From the NCBI GenBank assembly GCA_036500765.1, contig DASYBM010000002.1, positions 290,874-354,873 on the forward strand: a DNA stretch of 64,000 bases, given 5' to 3'. Positions 26,162-33,787 of the stretch are shown here, piece by piece. The position numbers were made by a program, and so were the translations under genes. This DNA comes from Candidatus Sulfotelmatobacter sp. GTDB lineage: Bacteria > Acidobacteriota > Terriglobia > Terriglobales > Acidobacteriaceae. Numbering within the stretch: the stretch's first letter is position 1; the number at the start of each line of letters is the position of its first letter. The notes below the pieces were generated by a model. The model had not been told where the DNA came from. It searched no databases and saw only the letters and a program-made list of their open reading frames with translations.

Positions 26162-27318
26162 TTGCCGCAACAGGTTTCGATCCAGCGGGTTTCGATCCAG
26201 CTAAGATCGACCGTCTGCTGATCGTGCGCTTGAGCGCGATGGGGGACGTGATTCACACCCTGCCCGCGGTGCAGGCTCTGCGCGAAGCTTTTCCTATTGC
26301 ACAGATCGGCTGGCTGATTGAAGAACGCTGGGCCGAACTTCTGTGCGCGCCCGGCAACGCGCGGCGCGGACCGCGGTCGCCGCAGAGGCCACTCGCGGAT
26401 TGGGTGCACACGGTCAATCTCGGCGAATGGAGAAATTCTCTCTTCACGCTTGCGACGGGGCAGCAGATCGCGAAAGTATGGAACGATGTGCGCAGCGTGC
26501 GTTACGACGTTGCTATCGACTTGCAGGGCGCTATCCGCTCCGCGCTGCTTGCGAGTTGGTCGCGTGCGCGGGTGGTAATTGGAGCGGCTGAGTCGCGCGA
26601 ATCCCCTGCGAGCCTGTGGTACACGCGCCGCGTAATTGCAGGTGGAACGCATGTCGTCGAGCAGAACCTTTCCGTGGTGCAGGCCCTGGTACAAAAGAAA
26701 ATCGCTCCGCCGCGCGTGGAATTTCCCGTTGATTCCGCCGAAGAGAAACATGTTAACGAGGAGCTTGCGCTGCGCGGGACTGGCGAATTCGCGATCCTCA
26801 ATCCGGGCGCGGGTTGGGGCGCGAAGCGCTGGCCTGCGGAACGATATGGCGAAGTGGCGCGGCAACTCGACAAAAATAGCATTTGCTGTCTCGTCAACTT
26901 TGGCCCGGGCGAAGAGAGACTCTTCCAGGAAGTGAATGCAGCGAGCGGCGGCATAGTGCGGCCAACGAAGACTGCGATCACCGGATTGATCGCGCTCACG
27001 CGGCGGGCGAAACTTTTCATCGGAGGGGACACAGGCCCGCTGCACCTGGCAGCGGCGTTGCAGGTGCCGGTCGTGGGGATTTTCGGGCCCACCGATCCGG
27101 CGCGCAACGGGCCTTACGGAACGCGCAGCATCGTCCTGCGCAATCCGTCAAGCCCGACCACACACGCGCGGAATACCCAGCCCGACCTGGGAATGCTGGA
27201 GATTGGCGTCGACGCGGTTGTAAATGCGGCACGGCGTTTGCTAGCGCAAAGCCGAGACGGCGGACAGGAGTCTCCGCCGCACACGCGCACACTTCACACA
27301 GAAGGCGCGCATGGTTGA
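26158..27318 (+). CDS. Glycosyltransferase family 9, LPS heptosyltransferase
   Basis: Enzyme of 386 residues that transfers heptose from ADP-heptose to the Kdo core. GT9 signatures: RLSAMGDVIHTLPAVQALR at the N terminus, NPGAGWGAKRWPAERY, and the donor site FIGGDTGPLHLAAALQVPVVGIFGPTDPARNGPYG. The pattern fits heptosyltransferase I (WaaC) slightly better than II, but I do not fix the number. The N terminus carries a 15-bp duplication (FDPAGFDPA), and the C terminus a REP-like palindrome encoding RDGGQESPPH; both lie outside the fold. The end overlaps the next gene by eight bases. Confidence 0.9.
   Translation: MIAATGFDPAGFDPAKIDRLLIVRLSAMGDVIHTLPAVQALREAFPIAQIGWLIEERWAELLCAPGNARRGPRSPQRPLADWVHTVNLGEWRNSLFTLATGQQIAKVWNDVRSVRYDVAIDLQGAIRSALLASWSRARVVIGAAESRESPASLWYTRRVIAGGTHVVEQNLSVVQALVQKKIAPPRVEFPVDSAEEKHVNEELALRGTGEFAILNPGAGWGAKRWPAERYGEVARQLDKNSICCLVNFGPGEERLFQEVNAASGGIVRPTKTAITGLIALTRRAKLFIGGDTGPLHLAAALQVPVVGIFGPTDPARNGPYGTRSIVLRNPSSPTTHARNTQPDLGMLEIGVDAVVNAARRLLAQSRDGGQESPPHTRTLHTEGAHG
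26173..26202. repeat. 15-bp direct repeat, two copies, in the heptosyltransferase N terminus
   Basis: Two 15-base copies of GGTTTCGATCCAGC plus one variable base encode GFDPA and GFDPA directly after the start codon. The copies differ only in the last base. Confidence 0.85.
27248..27288. repeat. REP-like palindrome at the 3' end of the heptosyltransferase gene
   Basis: The stretch contains GGCGGACAGGAGTCTCCGCC, an inverted repeat (GGCGGA / TCCGCC) translated as DGGQESPPH near the protein's C terminus, beyond the last conserved GT9 helix. It resembles the palindrome after phoU (4902-4921). Confidence 0.6.
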
Positions 27319-27889
27319 GCCGCACACTGATTCGACGAGCCTCAATTGGGGCAAAATCGCCCGCCGCATTCGGGTGCCGCTGGGGTTCGCGTTCGCCGTG
27401 CTTTATTTCTGGCTGGCGCGGCCGACGTGGCGTTCGATTGCTCTCGGTGCTTTGCTGATCCTGCCGGGACTGCTGACCCGCGCGCTGGCTTCGGGCCACG
27501 TGCGGAAGAACGAGGCGCTGGCAACTTCCGGGCCGTACGCTTATACGCGCAATCCACTCTATCTAGGCTCGTTGCTGATTGGCGTCGGATTCGCCGCGGC
27601 AGCGCGGAGTTGGTGGGTGGGCGTGGTGCTCGTGGTGATGTTCTTCGCCATTTATCTGCCCGTGATTCGCGACGAAGAGAATTTTCTGCGCGGGAAGTTT
27701 CCCGAGTTCGACGAATATGCGCGCCGCGTGCCCAGAATGTTTCCACGACTCTCGCAGGGCGGCAGCGCCGAAGAAACTCCCTTCGGGTTCTCGTTCGAGT
27801 TGTATCTGAAGCATCGCGAGTACAATGCGCTGCTCGGAGCGCTGGCCATGCTGGCCGCGGTGATTGTCAAGATGGCCAAGACTCATTAG
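27311..27889 (+). CDS. Isoprenylcysteine carboxyl methyltransferase (ICMT)-like membrane protein
   Basis: Integral membrane protein of 192 residues with four to five helices. It matches the ICMT / phospholipid methyltransferase fold by SGPYAYTRNPLYLGSLLIGVGFA and the acidic RDEENFLRGKFPEFDEYARRVPRMFP near the end, which form the SAM-binding site in this family. Its ATG overlaps the heptosyltransferase gene by eight bases, so it is co-translated with the LPS genes; a substrate in lipid or LPS modification is likely but not shown. Confidence 0.82.
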   Translation: MVEPHTDSTSLNWGKIARRIRVPLGFAFAVLYFWLARPTWRSIALGALLILPGLLTRALASGHVRKNEALATSGPYAYTRNPLYLGSLLIGVGFAAAARSWWVGVVLVVMFFAIYLPVIRDEENFLRGKFPEFDEYARRVPRMFPRLSQGGSAEETPFGFSFELYLKHREYNALLGALAMLAAVIVKMAKTH

Positions 27890-27893
27890 TGCT

Positions 27894-29537
27894 TCACTTC
27901 TTCGCCATTAATTCCCGTGCCCGGCTCAACTCCGGGCGCATAGAGTTTGAGCCATCGCAGACTTTCAGAAGCAGCGCGTAATATTCGTTCGCATCGTTTG
28001 GCTTGCCGGCGCCTTCGGCAGCGCGGGCTGCGCCGTAAAGGCCGTTGAATCGGTTGGGATTGAATTTCAGGTCGGTCTGATATTCCGCCAGCGCCTGCTT
28101 GGGACGGTTCGCTTCGAGCAGCATGTCGGCAATCATCTCGCGCGTCGGGATGCCCTGGGGTTCGTCGCCGAGCGATTCTTCTTTGTCGGCCATGGGCCGC
28201 AGGACTTCGACCGCGTCATCATACTTGCCTTCGGCAAAGAGCAGCCAGGCTTGCGCTTGTTTCAGATCGTTGTCGGTCGCCTCGACGAAGTCTTTCTTTT
28301 TTTCATCTGCAAATTTCTGATGGATGGCCGCGATCGCGGCGACATCCTTGCGAACTTCTTCCGCCTGATGAAGGTGCGCGGAGCCAACCGCTCTGGTCCA
28401 ATAGCCGAACGACTCTTCGGCAGTTCCCGCGACCGGTACGGGCGTGAACGCGGCCGCGGTAGCCCAGTCCCGCATTTCGATCGGATAGAAGGCTGCGAAG
28501 TGCGCCTGCGTGGCGAGGTGCGGATCGAATCCGATGCCGTACATGTCGTGCATCTGCGGCATTTTGTTGACCTCATCGATCAGGGCGCGGGCGTCGGCTT
28601 CGCGTCCGCTCTGCATGTAGGCATAGAAGAGAAAATCCATAGCGTGGAACTGATGGCCCTCGCCGCCCATGCCCATGGCTGCGGTCTTGCGCGTGGCGGC
28701 GACGGAGGCCAGGTTGGAGTTGATGTCGTCCTGCCAGAGGCCGACTCGGGCGAAGATGTGCGAGGGCATGTGCAGCGCATGGGGCGCGGCGGGTGCGACC
28801 TGCGCGTAGCGGCGCGCGGCGGGAATGCCCAGTTGCGCCAGTTGCGGCTTGTCGTAGGCGTGGATCAGATAGTGCGCGACGCCGGGATGGTCCGGTTCGG
28901 TGGCGAAAAGTTTTTCAAGAATCGCAGCGGCGGCTTTGCGGTTGGCGAACGTGGCGTCGTCATGCGGCTCGGAGGCCAACAGCGAGAGCGCATAGAAAAC
29001 TGCGGCTTCGTGGTCGTCGGGATAGGTGTCATGCACCTTCTTCATGGAATCGGAGTAGGCTTTGGCGCGCGCGGCGTGATCGGAGTTGTCAGAGTTCGTA
29101 TAAAAAGCGGCGATGGCGTCGATGTAGCCGTTCTCGCGCGGCGTGGTCCTTTTCTCGGCCAGCTTTTTGGCCGTGGTCGCCTCTTCCAGGCCGCGTGCGA
29201 TCACCTTGGCGTCGGGCTCATTCCACAGTTGATGCCAGATGCTCATGGCGATTCCCCAATGAGCCATGGCGCATTTCGGATCGTCCTTGGCGATGTCGAT
29301 GAACTCCTTTTCGGCTTCCTCGTACCAGAACGAATGCAGCAGCGCCACTCCCCGGGCGAAGGGCTGTTGCACAGATGGGGCGCAGGAAACGGGGAAATGC
29401 ACCGTCCCGAGCTGCGTCTGGGTAAGGTCTTCGTGGTGGTGGTGATCTTTGTCGTGATCGTCGTCTGCGACGACGGCGAAGGTGAAGAGGAATGAGAAGA
29501 GCAGCAGGCACGCGATGCGTTTCACTTGATACCTCAT
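27894..29537 (-). CDS. Exported TPR-repeat protein with His/Asp-rich N terminus
   Basis: Protein of 547 residues with a signal peptide (KRIACLLLFSFLFTFAVVA) followed immediately by DDDHDKDHHHHED, a likely metal-binding patch, and then repeated helix pairs of tetratricopeptide type (GVALLHSFWYEEAEKEFIDIAKDDPKCAMAHWGIAM and, near the C terminus, EANRPKQALAEYQTDLKFNPNRFNGLYGAARAAEGAGKPNDANEYYALLL). Proteins of this layout are common in Acidobacteriota and unassigned in function. Convergent with the ICMT gene, four bases apart. Confidence 0.78.
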   Translation of the reverse strand: MRYQVKRIACLLLFSFLFTFAVVADDDHDKDHHHHEDLTQTQLGTVHFPVSCAPSVQQPFARGVALLHSFWYEEAEKEFIDIAKDDPKCAMAHWGIAMSIWHQLWNEPDAKVIARGLEEATTAKKLAEKRTTPRENGYIDAIAAFYTNSDNSDHAARAKAYSDSMKKVHDTYPDDHEAAVFYALSLLASEPHDDATFANRKAAAAILEKLFATEPDHPGVAHYLIHAYDKPQLAQLGIPAARRYAQVAPAAPHALHMPSHIFARVGLWQDDINSNLASVAATRKTAAMGMGGEGHQFHAMDFLFYAYMQSGREADARALIDEVNKMPQMHDMYGIGFDPHLATQAHFAAFYPIEMRDWATAAAFTPVPVAGTAEESFGYWTRAVGSAHLHQAEEVRKDVAAIAAIHQKFADEKKKDFVEATDNDLKQAQAWLLFAEGKYDDAVEVLRPMADKEESLGDEPQGIPTREMIADMLLEANRPKQALAEYQTDLKFNPNRFNGLYGAARAAEGAGKPNDANEYYALLLKVCDGSNSMRPELSRARELMAKK

Positions 29538-29734
29538 GCGCTTTCTGCGGGGATTCTAGTTGTCGGATGCAGGAGGGTCAACGCGGGATATATACCCCGG
29601 ATTTTTTTAAAATGTTTTTTGGCTAAGATCCTTGTTTGGTTGGGGTTGCGGGGAATTTGATATGGCGATTGTCCGCAAAATATTGAGGGCGTGGGACTTG
29701 CTCGTAAAATATTATGGGACAAGGAGTTAGCAGG

Positions 29735-29800
29735 ATGGTTCGAACTGAGGACGACGGGTTGCGTGAGGCTCATCACAACTGGTACTTACATCTATTTTAA
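29735..29800 (+). CDS. Possible 21-residue small protein or leader peptide
   Basis: ATG preceded by AAGGAG at a slightly long distance (9 bases) opens a frame of 21 codons, sequence MVRTEDDGLREAHHNWYLHLF. I recognise no family. It is more likely than other frames in this spacer because of its ribosome binding site, but coding bias cannot be judged on so few codons. Confidence 0.25.
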   Translation: MVRTEDDGLREAHHNWYLHLF

Positions 29801-30000
29801 CATTCGAGCACGGGTCGAGGCTGATGGGGTGAACGTCTATTTGGTTTGGGTTGAGCGGGTTAGGGGTGGGTGAAGATTATTGTCTTGACACGGTGTTTTC
29901 TGGGCTGGCGGCCAATCCCCGCTTGTCGCAAATAACGCGAGAAAATGGGGCCAAGAGGATGGAAAATCACATTTGGTAGTGGCTGAATTTCCCTTGATTA

Positions 30001-30025
30001 GCAATTCGATTGGCGAGAGAATTGC
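30001..30025. promoter_or_regulatory. Perfect inverted repeat just before the 83-residue gene
   Basis: GCAATTC-N11-GAATTGC, seven base pairs, ending three bases before the ATG at 30029 and containing the GGCGAGAG ribosome binding sequence in its loop. It could be an operator or an RNA hairpin displaying the ribosome site. Confidence 0.5.
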
Positions 30026-30028
30026 GTC

Positions 30029-30280
30029 ATGGCTAAATATTTATCATCCGATGTTCGCATTGCTAAGACGGGCGAAGATTTATATCACGTCGTGGTCGAC
30101 AGCAAATTCCAGCAGATCGATGAGTATATCGATGGGCCGAAATTGCTCGGCATGTACGAGGGGAGGGCTCTGGTCGATAAGCAAGGGAATCCAATCTCGG
30201 CGCAGGCGATCTTAGGGCAATTCGACTCATCGGAAGTCGGGCAAGAGATCGTCGTGGCGCAGGTCGAAAGAGCAGCATAA
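30029..30280 (+). CDS. Small hypothetical protein
   Basis: Protein of 83 residues, not recognised. It is rich in short beta-like stretches (DLYHVVVDSKFQQIDEYIDGPKLLGMYEGRALVDKQGNPISAQAILGQF) and looks soluble, without signal peptide or membrane helix. Its codons are less GC-rich than those of the neighbours. A hairpin without a T-run follows the stop. It may form a unit with the next gene 110 bases on. Confidence 0.55.
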   Translation: MAKYLSSDVRIAKTGEDLYHVVVDSKFQQIDEYIDGPKLLGMYEGRALVDKQGNPISAQAILGQFDSSEVGQEIVVAQVERAA

Positions 30281-30289
30281 ATAGAAAGA

Positions 30290-30309
30290 GCCCGGATGCC
30301 AGTCCGGGC
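30290..30309 (+). terminator. Hairpin after the 83-residue gene
   Basis: GCCCGGA-TGCCAG-TCCGGGC, a perfect 7-bp stem nine bases after the stop codon, followed by CTCAAG without a T-run. A TATTCT-like -10 box and the GGAGG ribosome site of the next gene come after it, so the next gene can have its own promoter. Confidence 0.5.
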
Positions 30310-30390
30310 CTCAAGTTCAGCCACTACCTCACAGTTGATTGTTTTTCCCGTAATGTCGGTATTCTACCGAGAGCGACCTCGGAGGAACCC

Positions 30391-31140
30391 ATGTCGGAAG
30401 GCGAGAGTTTTATAATTCGGCCAAAAGACCCTTCTGCAATCGTCAGACTGCAAGACCCGACGGTCATCGAACAAATCCTAGAAAATCCACTCCCCGTCCT
30501 CGCCGAATTGGTCACTGGCTATGTCATGACTGGAAATGGTTTTTGGGCCGGATTCGGAACTAGGTTGGCTCAAGCCGCATTCAAAGGGCAGGTGTTCCAG
30601 CAATTCGCTCGCGAATTCAAGAAACTACGTGACAGGGGAGCGATACCTGACGACTTCGCCGATAAGAAGTATGGTGCGAAGACGTGGGTTGAGTTGCTGA
30701 CCGTGCTGGACGAAGAGTCGCCAGACGAGGACAGGGCAGAAGCATTAAAGGCAATGTTCTTGGCCGTCAACAAAGTCAACTCGACCGACGCTGAGAGGAT
30801 TTTGAATTATCAGTTGTTCCAGATTTCGAAGGAACTGAGTTCGGGAGAGCTTCTCTTACTGAAGGCCATTGCTGAATTCGGCAGAAAGTATCCCGGGGGT
30901 GGTCCTGCGAACAGCAACTTTGTCACGGAGATTTCGAAACTGTTGGGTCACAATGTAACCGCCCTGATCCGCAAGGACATTCGCAAACTTTTGACGACTA
31001 GTTTGGTAATTTCCGGCAGCATTCTTAGCGACGCCCACGACCCAACTGACCCGACAGGCGCAGGCGTCACCGACCTCGGTCACCGATTCATCACTAACCT
31101 CGAAACATATTCGGTCGCGATAAAGACTCCAACCGAATGA
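30391..31140 (+). CDS. Hypothetical protein with a winged-helix-like C terminus
   Basis: Protein of 249 residues, not assigned. ATG with GGAGG six bases upstream. The middle has a mainly helical stretch (GYVMTGNGFWAGFGTRLAQAAFKGQVFQQFAREFKKLRDRG). The C-terminal part, ELSSGELLLLKAIAEFG... LLGHNVTALIRKDIRKLLTTSLVI... VTDLGHRFITNLETYS, has the order of a winged-helix domain and recalls abortive-infection-associated proteins (Abi-alpha type). That comparison is from memory and weak. Base composition suggests a transferred gene. Confidence 0.55.
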   Translation: MSEGESFIIRPKDPSAIVRLQDPTVIEQILENPLPVLAELVTGYVMTGNGFWAGFGTRLAQAAFKGQVFQQFAREFKKLRDRGAIPDDFADKKYGAKTWVELLTVLDEESPDEDRAEALKAMFLAVNKVNSTDAERILNYQLFQISKELSSGELLLLKAIAEFGRKYPGGGPANSNFVTEISKLLGHNVTALIRKDIRKLLTTSLVISGSILSDAHDPTDPTGAGVTDLGHRFITNLETYSVAIKTPTE

Positions 31141-31214
31141 ACGACGCCTGCGACGACAATTAAACGCGTTCGAGGCGTGCGCTGCTGCATGGGCAGATAC
31201 TGGCAGAGTCAAAC

Positions 31215-31321
31215 GTCAGAATCCCCGCCCTGTCCCCGCAAAAGGCGCAGGGACAAGGACGGGGCAACCGCTTTTCTTTTGATGACGTTTTACGGCGCGA
31301 CTGAAGTCGCGCCCTTCCCGG
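31215..31321. repeat. Copy 1 of a 107-base repeat with two hairpins
   Basis: Opens with a hairpin built from CTGTCCC...GCAGGGACA and ends with GGCGCGACTGAAGTCGCGCC, a perfect palindrome with a GACTGAAGTC core. Copy 2 at 31414-31520 keeps the first about 70 bases and has its own compensated version of the final hairpin. Confidence 0.85.
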
Positions 31322-31413
31322 GTGTCTCCGACCGCGGCGTTTGGGCGCTGCGGAAGAAAGCAGATTCCTCGCTTCGCGAGGAATGACAAACCTTTCCAGG
31401 CGCAGAATCAAAA

Positions 31414-31520
31414 GTCAAAATCCCCGCCCTGTCCCTGCAAAAGACGCAGGGACAAGGACGAGGCAACCACTTCCATCTTTGATGGCGTTTACGCGGCCCT
31501 GAAGGGCCGCTCTTCCACCT
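31414..31520. repeat. Copy 2 of the 107-base repeat
   Basis: Starts GTCAAAATCCCCGCCCTG and ends with GCGGCCCTGAAGGGCCGC, where the stem bases differ from copy 1 but pairing is kept (GGCCC/GGGCC instead of GCGAC/GTCGC). Such covariation shows that the hairpin, not the letters, is conserved. Confidence 0.85.
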
Positions 31521-31551
31521 TTCCTGCATACACGCGGAGTTTTGAAAACGC

Positions 31552-32655
31552 CTACTGAAACTCCAGCATGACGATTTCAGGATTCGACCCCAGGCGCAGC
31601 GGAGGGCCCCAGGTGCCGGCGCCGCTGGAGGTGAAGATTTGCATTTGGCCGATGCGGCTCAGGCCGTAGACGAATTGGCGATAGATGCGGCGGGCCATCC
31701 AGCTCCAGGGGACGAATTGGCCGAGGTGAGTGTGGCCGGAGAGTTGAAGCGAGATGCCGGCGGCTTCGGCGATTTCGGGATAGTCGGGAGCGTGGACGAG
31801 GAGAATGCTGGCGCGGTCGCGATTCAACTGGAGGCTGCGCAGGATCGATTGAAGATGTCCGCTGCGGGTGGCCTGATTATAGGGCACGCCGATGATCTGA
31901 AGGCCGTCGGCGTCGACGACTTCGTTGCTCAGGACGCGCACTCCGGTGGCGGCGATGGCTTCTAGATATTTGCTGTCGTCGCGGAACTGTTCGTGATTCC
32001 CGGCGACGAAATAAACGCCGTGCGGAGCGGTGAGTTGCTTCAGAGGCTCGGCGGCTCGGCGGGCATCGATGGCGGTGCCGTCGTAGAGATCGCCGGCAAT
32101 GAAAATGGCGTCGGGCTGTTCGAGCAGAATCTTGGCGACCATACGGCGAAGGAAGTGGCCATTGCGGACGTGGCCGAGATGGATGTCGCTGATGAGGGCG
32201 GCTTTGCGTCCGCGCCATTCCGGCGGCAGATTGGCGAGTTGGACCGTGGTGCGAGTGATTCGGGTCCAACTGGCGTTGAAGACGCCGAAGAGTCCGAGGA
32301 CGATGGCGGCGGCAAAGAAAGATTCGACCAGGCGATGGAAGTTCAGAGACAGGCCGGCGATGCGGGCAATGGCGAAGATGGCCCAGGAGACGATGGAGGC
32401 GATGAACAGAAAGCTGAATATGCCCATCCAGACGGCGGCGGTTTTATAGAACGCGCGCACTGGCGCCTGTGTGAAGCGGAAGGCCAAAAGTGAGGCGGAA
32501 ATAAAACTCACCGACAAGACGCCGAGGATAAGTTCGAGAGGCAGGGAACCGGCGGTGGGGGTGTTGAAGGTCCAGGTTTGATAGAGGAGCAAGTGAGCGG
32601 CGAAGAGAGCGGACTGGACGATGACGATGAAACTTAGGAAGCTTCGGCGGTGCAT
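31552..32655 (-). CDS. Membrane-anchored metallophosphoesterase
   Basis: Calcineurin-like phosphoesterase of 367 residues. Four membrane helices occupy about 1-130, then the catalytic domain shows all metal motifs in order: SDIHLGH, AGDLYDG, AGNHEQ, LLVHAPDY and LSGHTHLGQF. It resembles the YkuE/YaeI group, which acts on lipid-linked or phospho-diester substrates at the membrane. The substrate here is unknown. The start codon is at 32655; a second repeat-like stretch with GGAATGACAAA lies upstream at about 32740. Confidence 0.9.
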   Translation of the reverse strand: MHRRSFLSFIVIVQSALFAAHLLLYQTWTFNTPTAGSLPLELILGVLSVSFISASLLAFRFTQAPVRAFYKTAAVWMGIFSFLFIASIVSWAIFAIARIAGLSLNFHRLVESFFAAAIVLGLFGVFNASWTRITRTTVQLANLPPEWRGRKAALISDIHLGHVRNGHFLRRMVAKILLEQPDAIFIAGDLYDGTAIDARRAAEPLKQLTAPHGVYFVAGNHEQFRDDSKYLEAIAATGVRVLSNEVVDADGLQIIGVPYNQATRSGHLQSILRSLQLNRDRASILLVHAPDYPEIAEAAGISLQLSGHTHLGQFVPWSWMARRIYRQFVYGLSRIGQMQIFTSSGAGTWGPPLRLGSNPEIVMLEFQ

Positions 32656-32818
32656 GGCAATTGGATTCGGATCGGGGGTGTGGGGATTCTAGGCATTTGA
32701 GCGCTTGGATGCGAAAAAGCAGGTTCTTCGAATGCTGCGCTCGGAATGACAAAACTCTATAACAATCGGAATCCCAAGACTTTTAGGACAACTCGAATAG
32801 GGCAACTCGAAAAACCCA

Positions 32819-32853
32819 TGAAAAAACCCCTCGCGTACGCGAGGGGGTTTTTC
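32819..32853. terminator. Strong bidirectional intrinsic terminator
   Basis: CCCCTCGCG-TA-CGCGAGGGG flanked by AAAAAA and TTTTT, so it has a T-run on both strands. It lies about 55 bases after the stop of the OmpA-like gene and ends that reverse-strand transcript before the metallophosphoesterase gene. Confidence 0.92.
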
Positions 32854-32905
32854 CGGGGGAGGGACTTGAGGCCTCACGGCTAAGCCCAATCATTTCGTGC
32901 CCAGC

Positions 32906-33787
32906 TTATTTCGGCTGTTGCGCTTGATCCGCACTGGTGGCAGGCGCTCCGGTGTTGGAGGAGAGCTGTTCCAGATCGTTCTTCAGCAGGCTGATTTCGA
33001 CGCGACCGCCGCTCGCGCGCTTGTTCTTCGTGGTGTCGTCAGAAGGGGCGGGAGCATTGCCCATGCCGACCAGATAGATGCGATAGACGGGAATCTCGTG
33101 GTTCAGGACGAGATAGCGAACGACCGACTCAGCCATTTTCTGCGAGGTGGTAATCGCCGTCTGGCCTTTGCCCGAGGAGAATCCCTGGACTTCAATGATG
33201 TAGCCGCGCTGACCCTGGACGCCGGTGGCCATTTGGTCCAGAGCATCCTTGGCATTCTTGCTGAGGACGGTCTGGCCAGGGCGAAAGCGAATCTCGGTCT
33301 GGTTGGAGGCCTTGTACTGATCAATGTTGCTGACCACAGTTTCAACGGTCTGAACGCGGGCGGTAACTTGCTGGGCAGACTGCTGCGCCATGTTGGCTTT
33401 GTTGCCGGCGTCGACGGCATGCTGGTCGGCCATATCGGCTTTATCGGAAGCCATCTTGATGCCGGCTTGAGCGCGGGCGTCGGTGTCTTTGATCGCCTTG
33501 CCGTTCTGCGAAGTCAGTTCATCGAGTTCGTTGACGCGGTCGCGGATGGGCTCGGTCTGGCGCTTCACATAGTTCTTGCGGGCGAAGGGATTGACGCGTC
33601 CCCAAAAGCCTTCGCGCGACGGAGGCGCCAGAGGAGCCTTACCCGTGGCATTGCTGTCGGTGGAGGTTGCGGAAGTCGAGGCCGCGGGTGCGGACTGATC
33701 GTTCGAGGTTGACGAGGTGGTCTGCGCAAGGGCCGGAAACGCTAATACGGCGGCCAGGGGCAGGGCGAAGAGTAGGCGATTATTCAT
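32906..33787 (-). CDS. OmpA-family outer-membrane or periplasmic protein
   Basis: Protein of 293 residues. Signal peptide (MNNRLLFALPLAAVLAFPALAQ), then a Ser/Thr/Asp-rich disordered part, a long coiled coil of Ala/Gln/Asp-rich heptads (about 90-160, with DADNKA... QQSAQQVTARVQTVE), and an OmpA C-terminal-like domain (about 165-270) with IRFRPGQTVLSKNAKDALDQ, GYIIEVQGFSS and the R-VEI end. The domain binds peptidoglycan in relatives. The combination recalls coiled-coil spacers such as Lpp/OmpA hybrids. A long, structured leader precedes the gene, and a strong terminator follows. Confidence 0.82.
   Translation of the reverse strand: MNNRLLFALPLAAVLAFPALAQTTSSTSNDQSAPAASTSATSTDSNATGKAPLAPPSREGFWGRVNPFARKNYVKRQTEPIRDRVNELDELTSQNGKAIKDTDARAQAGIKMASDKADMADQHAVDAGNKANMAQQSAQQVTARVQTVETVVSNIDQYKASNQTEIRFRPGQTVLSKNAKDALDQMATGVQGQRGYIIEVQGFSSGKGQTAITTSQKMAESVVRYLVLNHEIPVYRIYLVGMGNAPAPSDDTTKNKRASGGRVEISLLKNDLEQLSSNTGAPATSADQAQQPK

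Larger units (their letters stand above)
29538..30028. other. 491-base spacer, AT-richer than the surroundings
   Basis: Runs of A and T (for example TTTTTTAAAATGTTTTTTGG near 29607) set it apart from the neighbouring 60% GC genes. It holds one possible 21-codon frame at 29735-29800 and, at its end, an inverted repeat before the next gene. A TTGACA at 29885-29890 could be a -35 box, but no matching -10 is evident. Confidence 0.5.
31141..31551. other. 411-base spacer filled with repeats
   Basis: Contains two direct repeat copies of about 107 bases (31215-31321 and 31414-31520) separated by another palindromic stretch at 31365-31390 (CCTCGCTTCGCGAGG, then AATGACAAA). No coding frame in it looks real; short frames here are translated repeats. 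Confidence 0.8.

Noticed and set aside
28251..29495. 414-codon forward frame opposite the TPR protein gene
   Set aside because: High GC at third positions opens the opposite strand. The reverse frame has a signal peptide and TPR pattern, the forward one nothing.
29725..29770. tRNA-like GGTTCGAAC word
   Set aside because: No acceptor stem or anticodon arm can be folded around it.
29691..29873. 60-codon frame in the AT-rich spacer
   Set aside because: No ribosome binding site and no family. A different frame at 29735 with AAGGAG is a slightly better candidate.
31160..31558. Several 70-80-codon frames between 31160 and 31558
   Set aside because: They are translations of the duplicated repeat units and are not genes.
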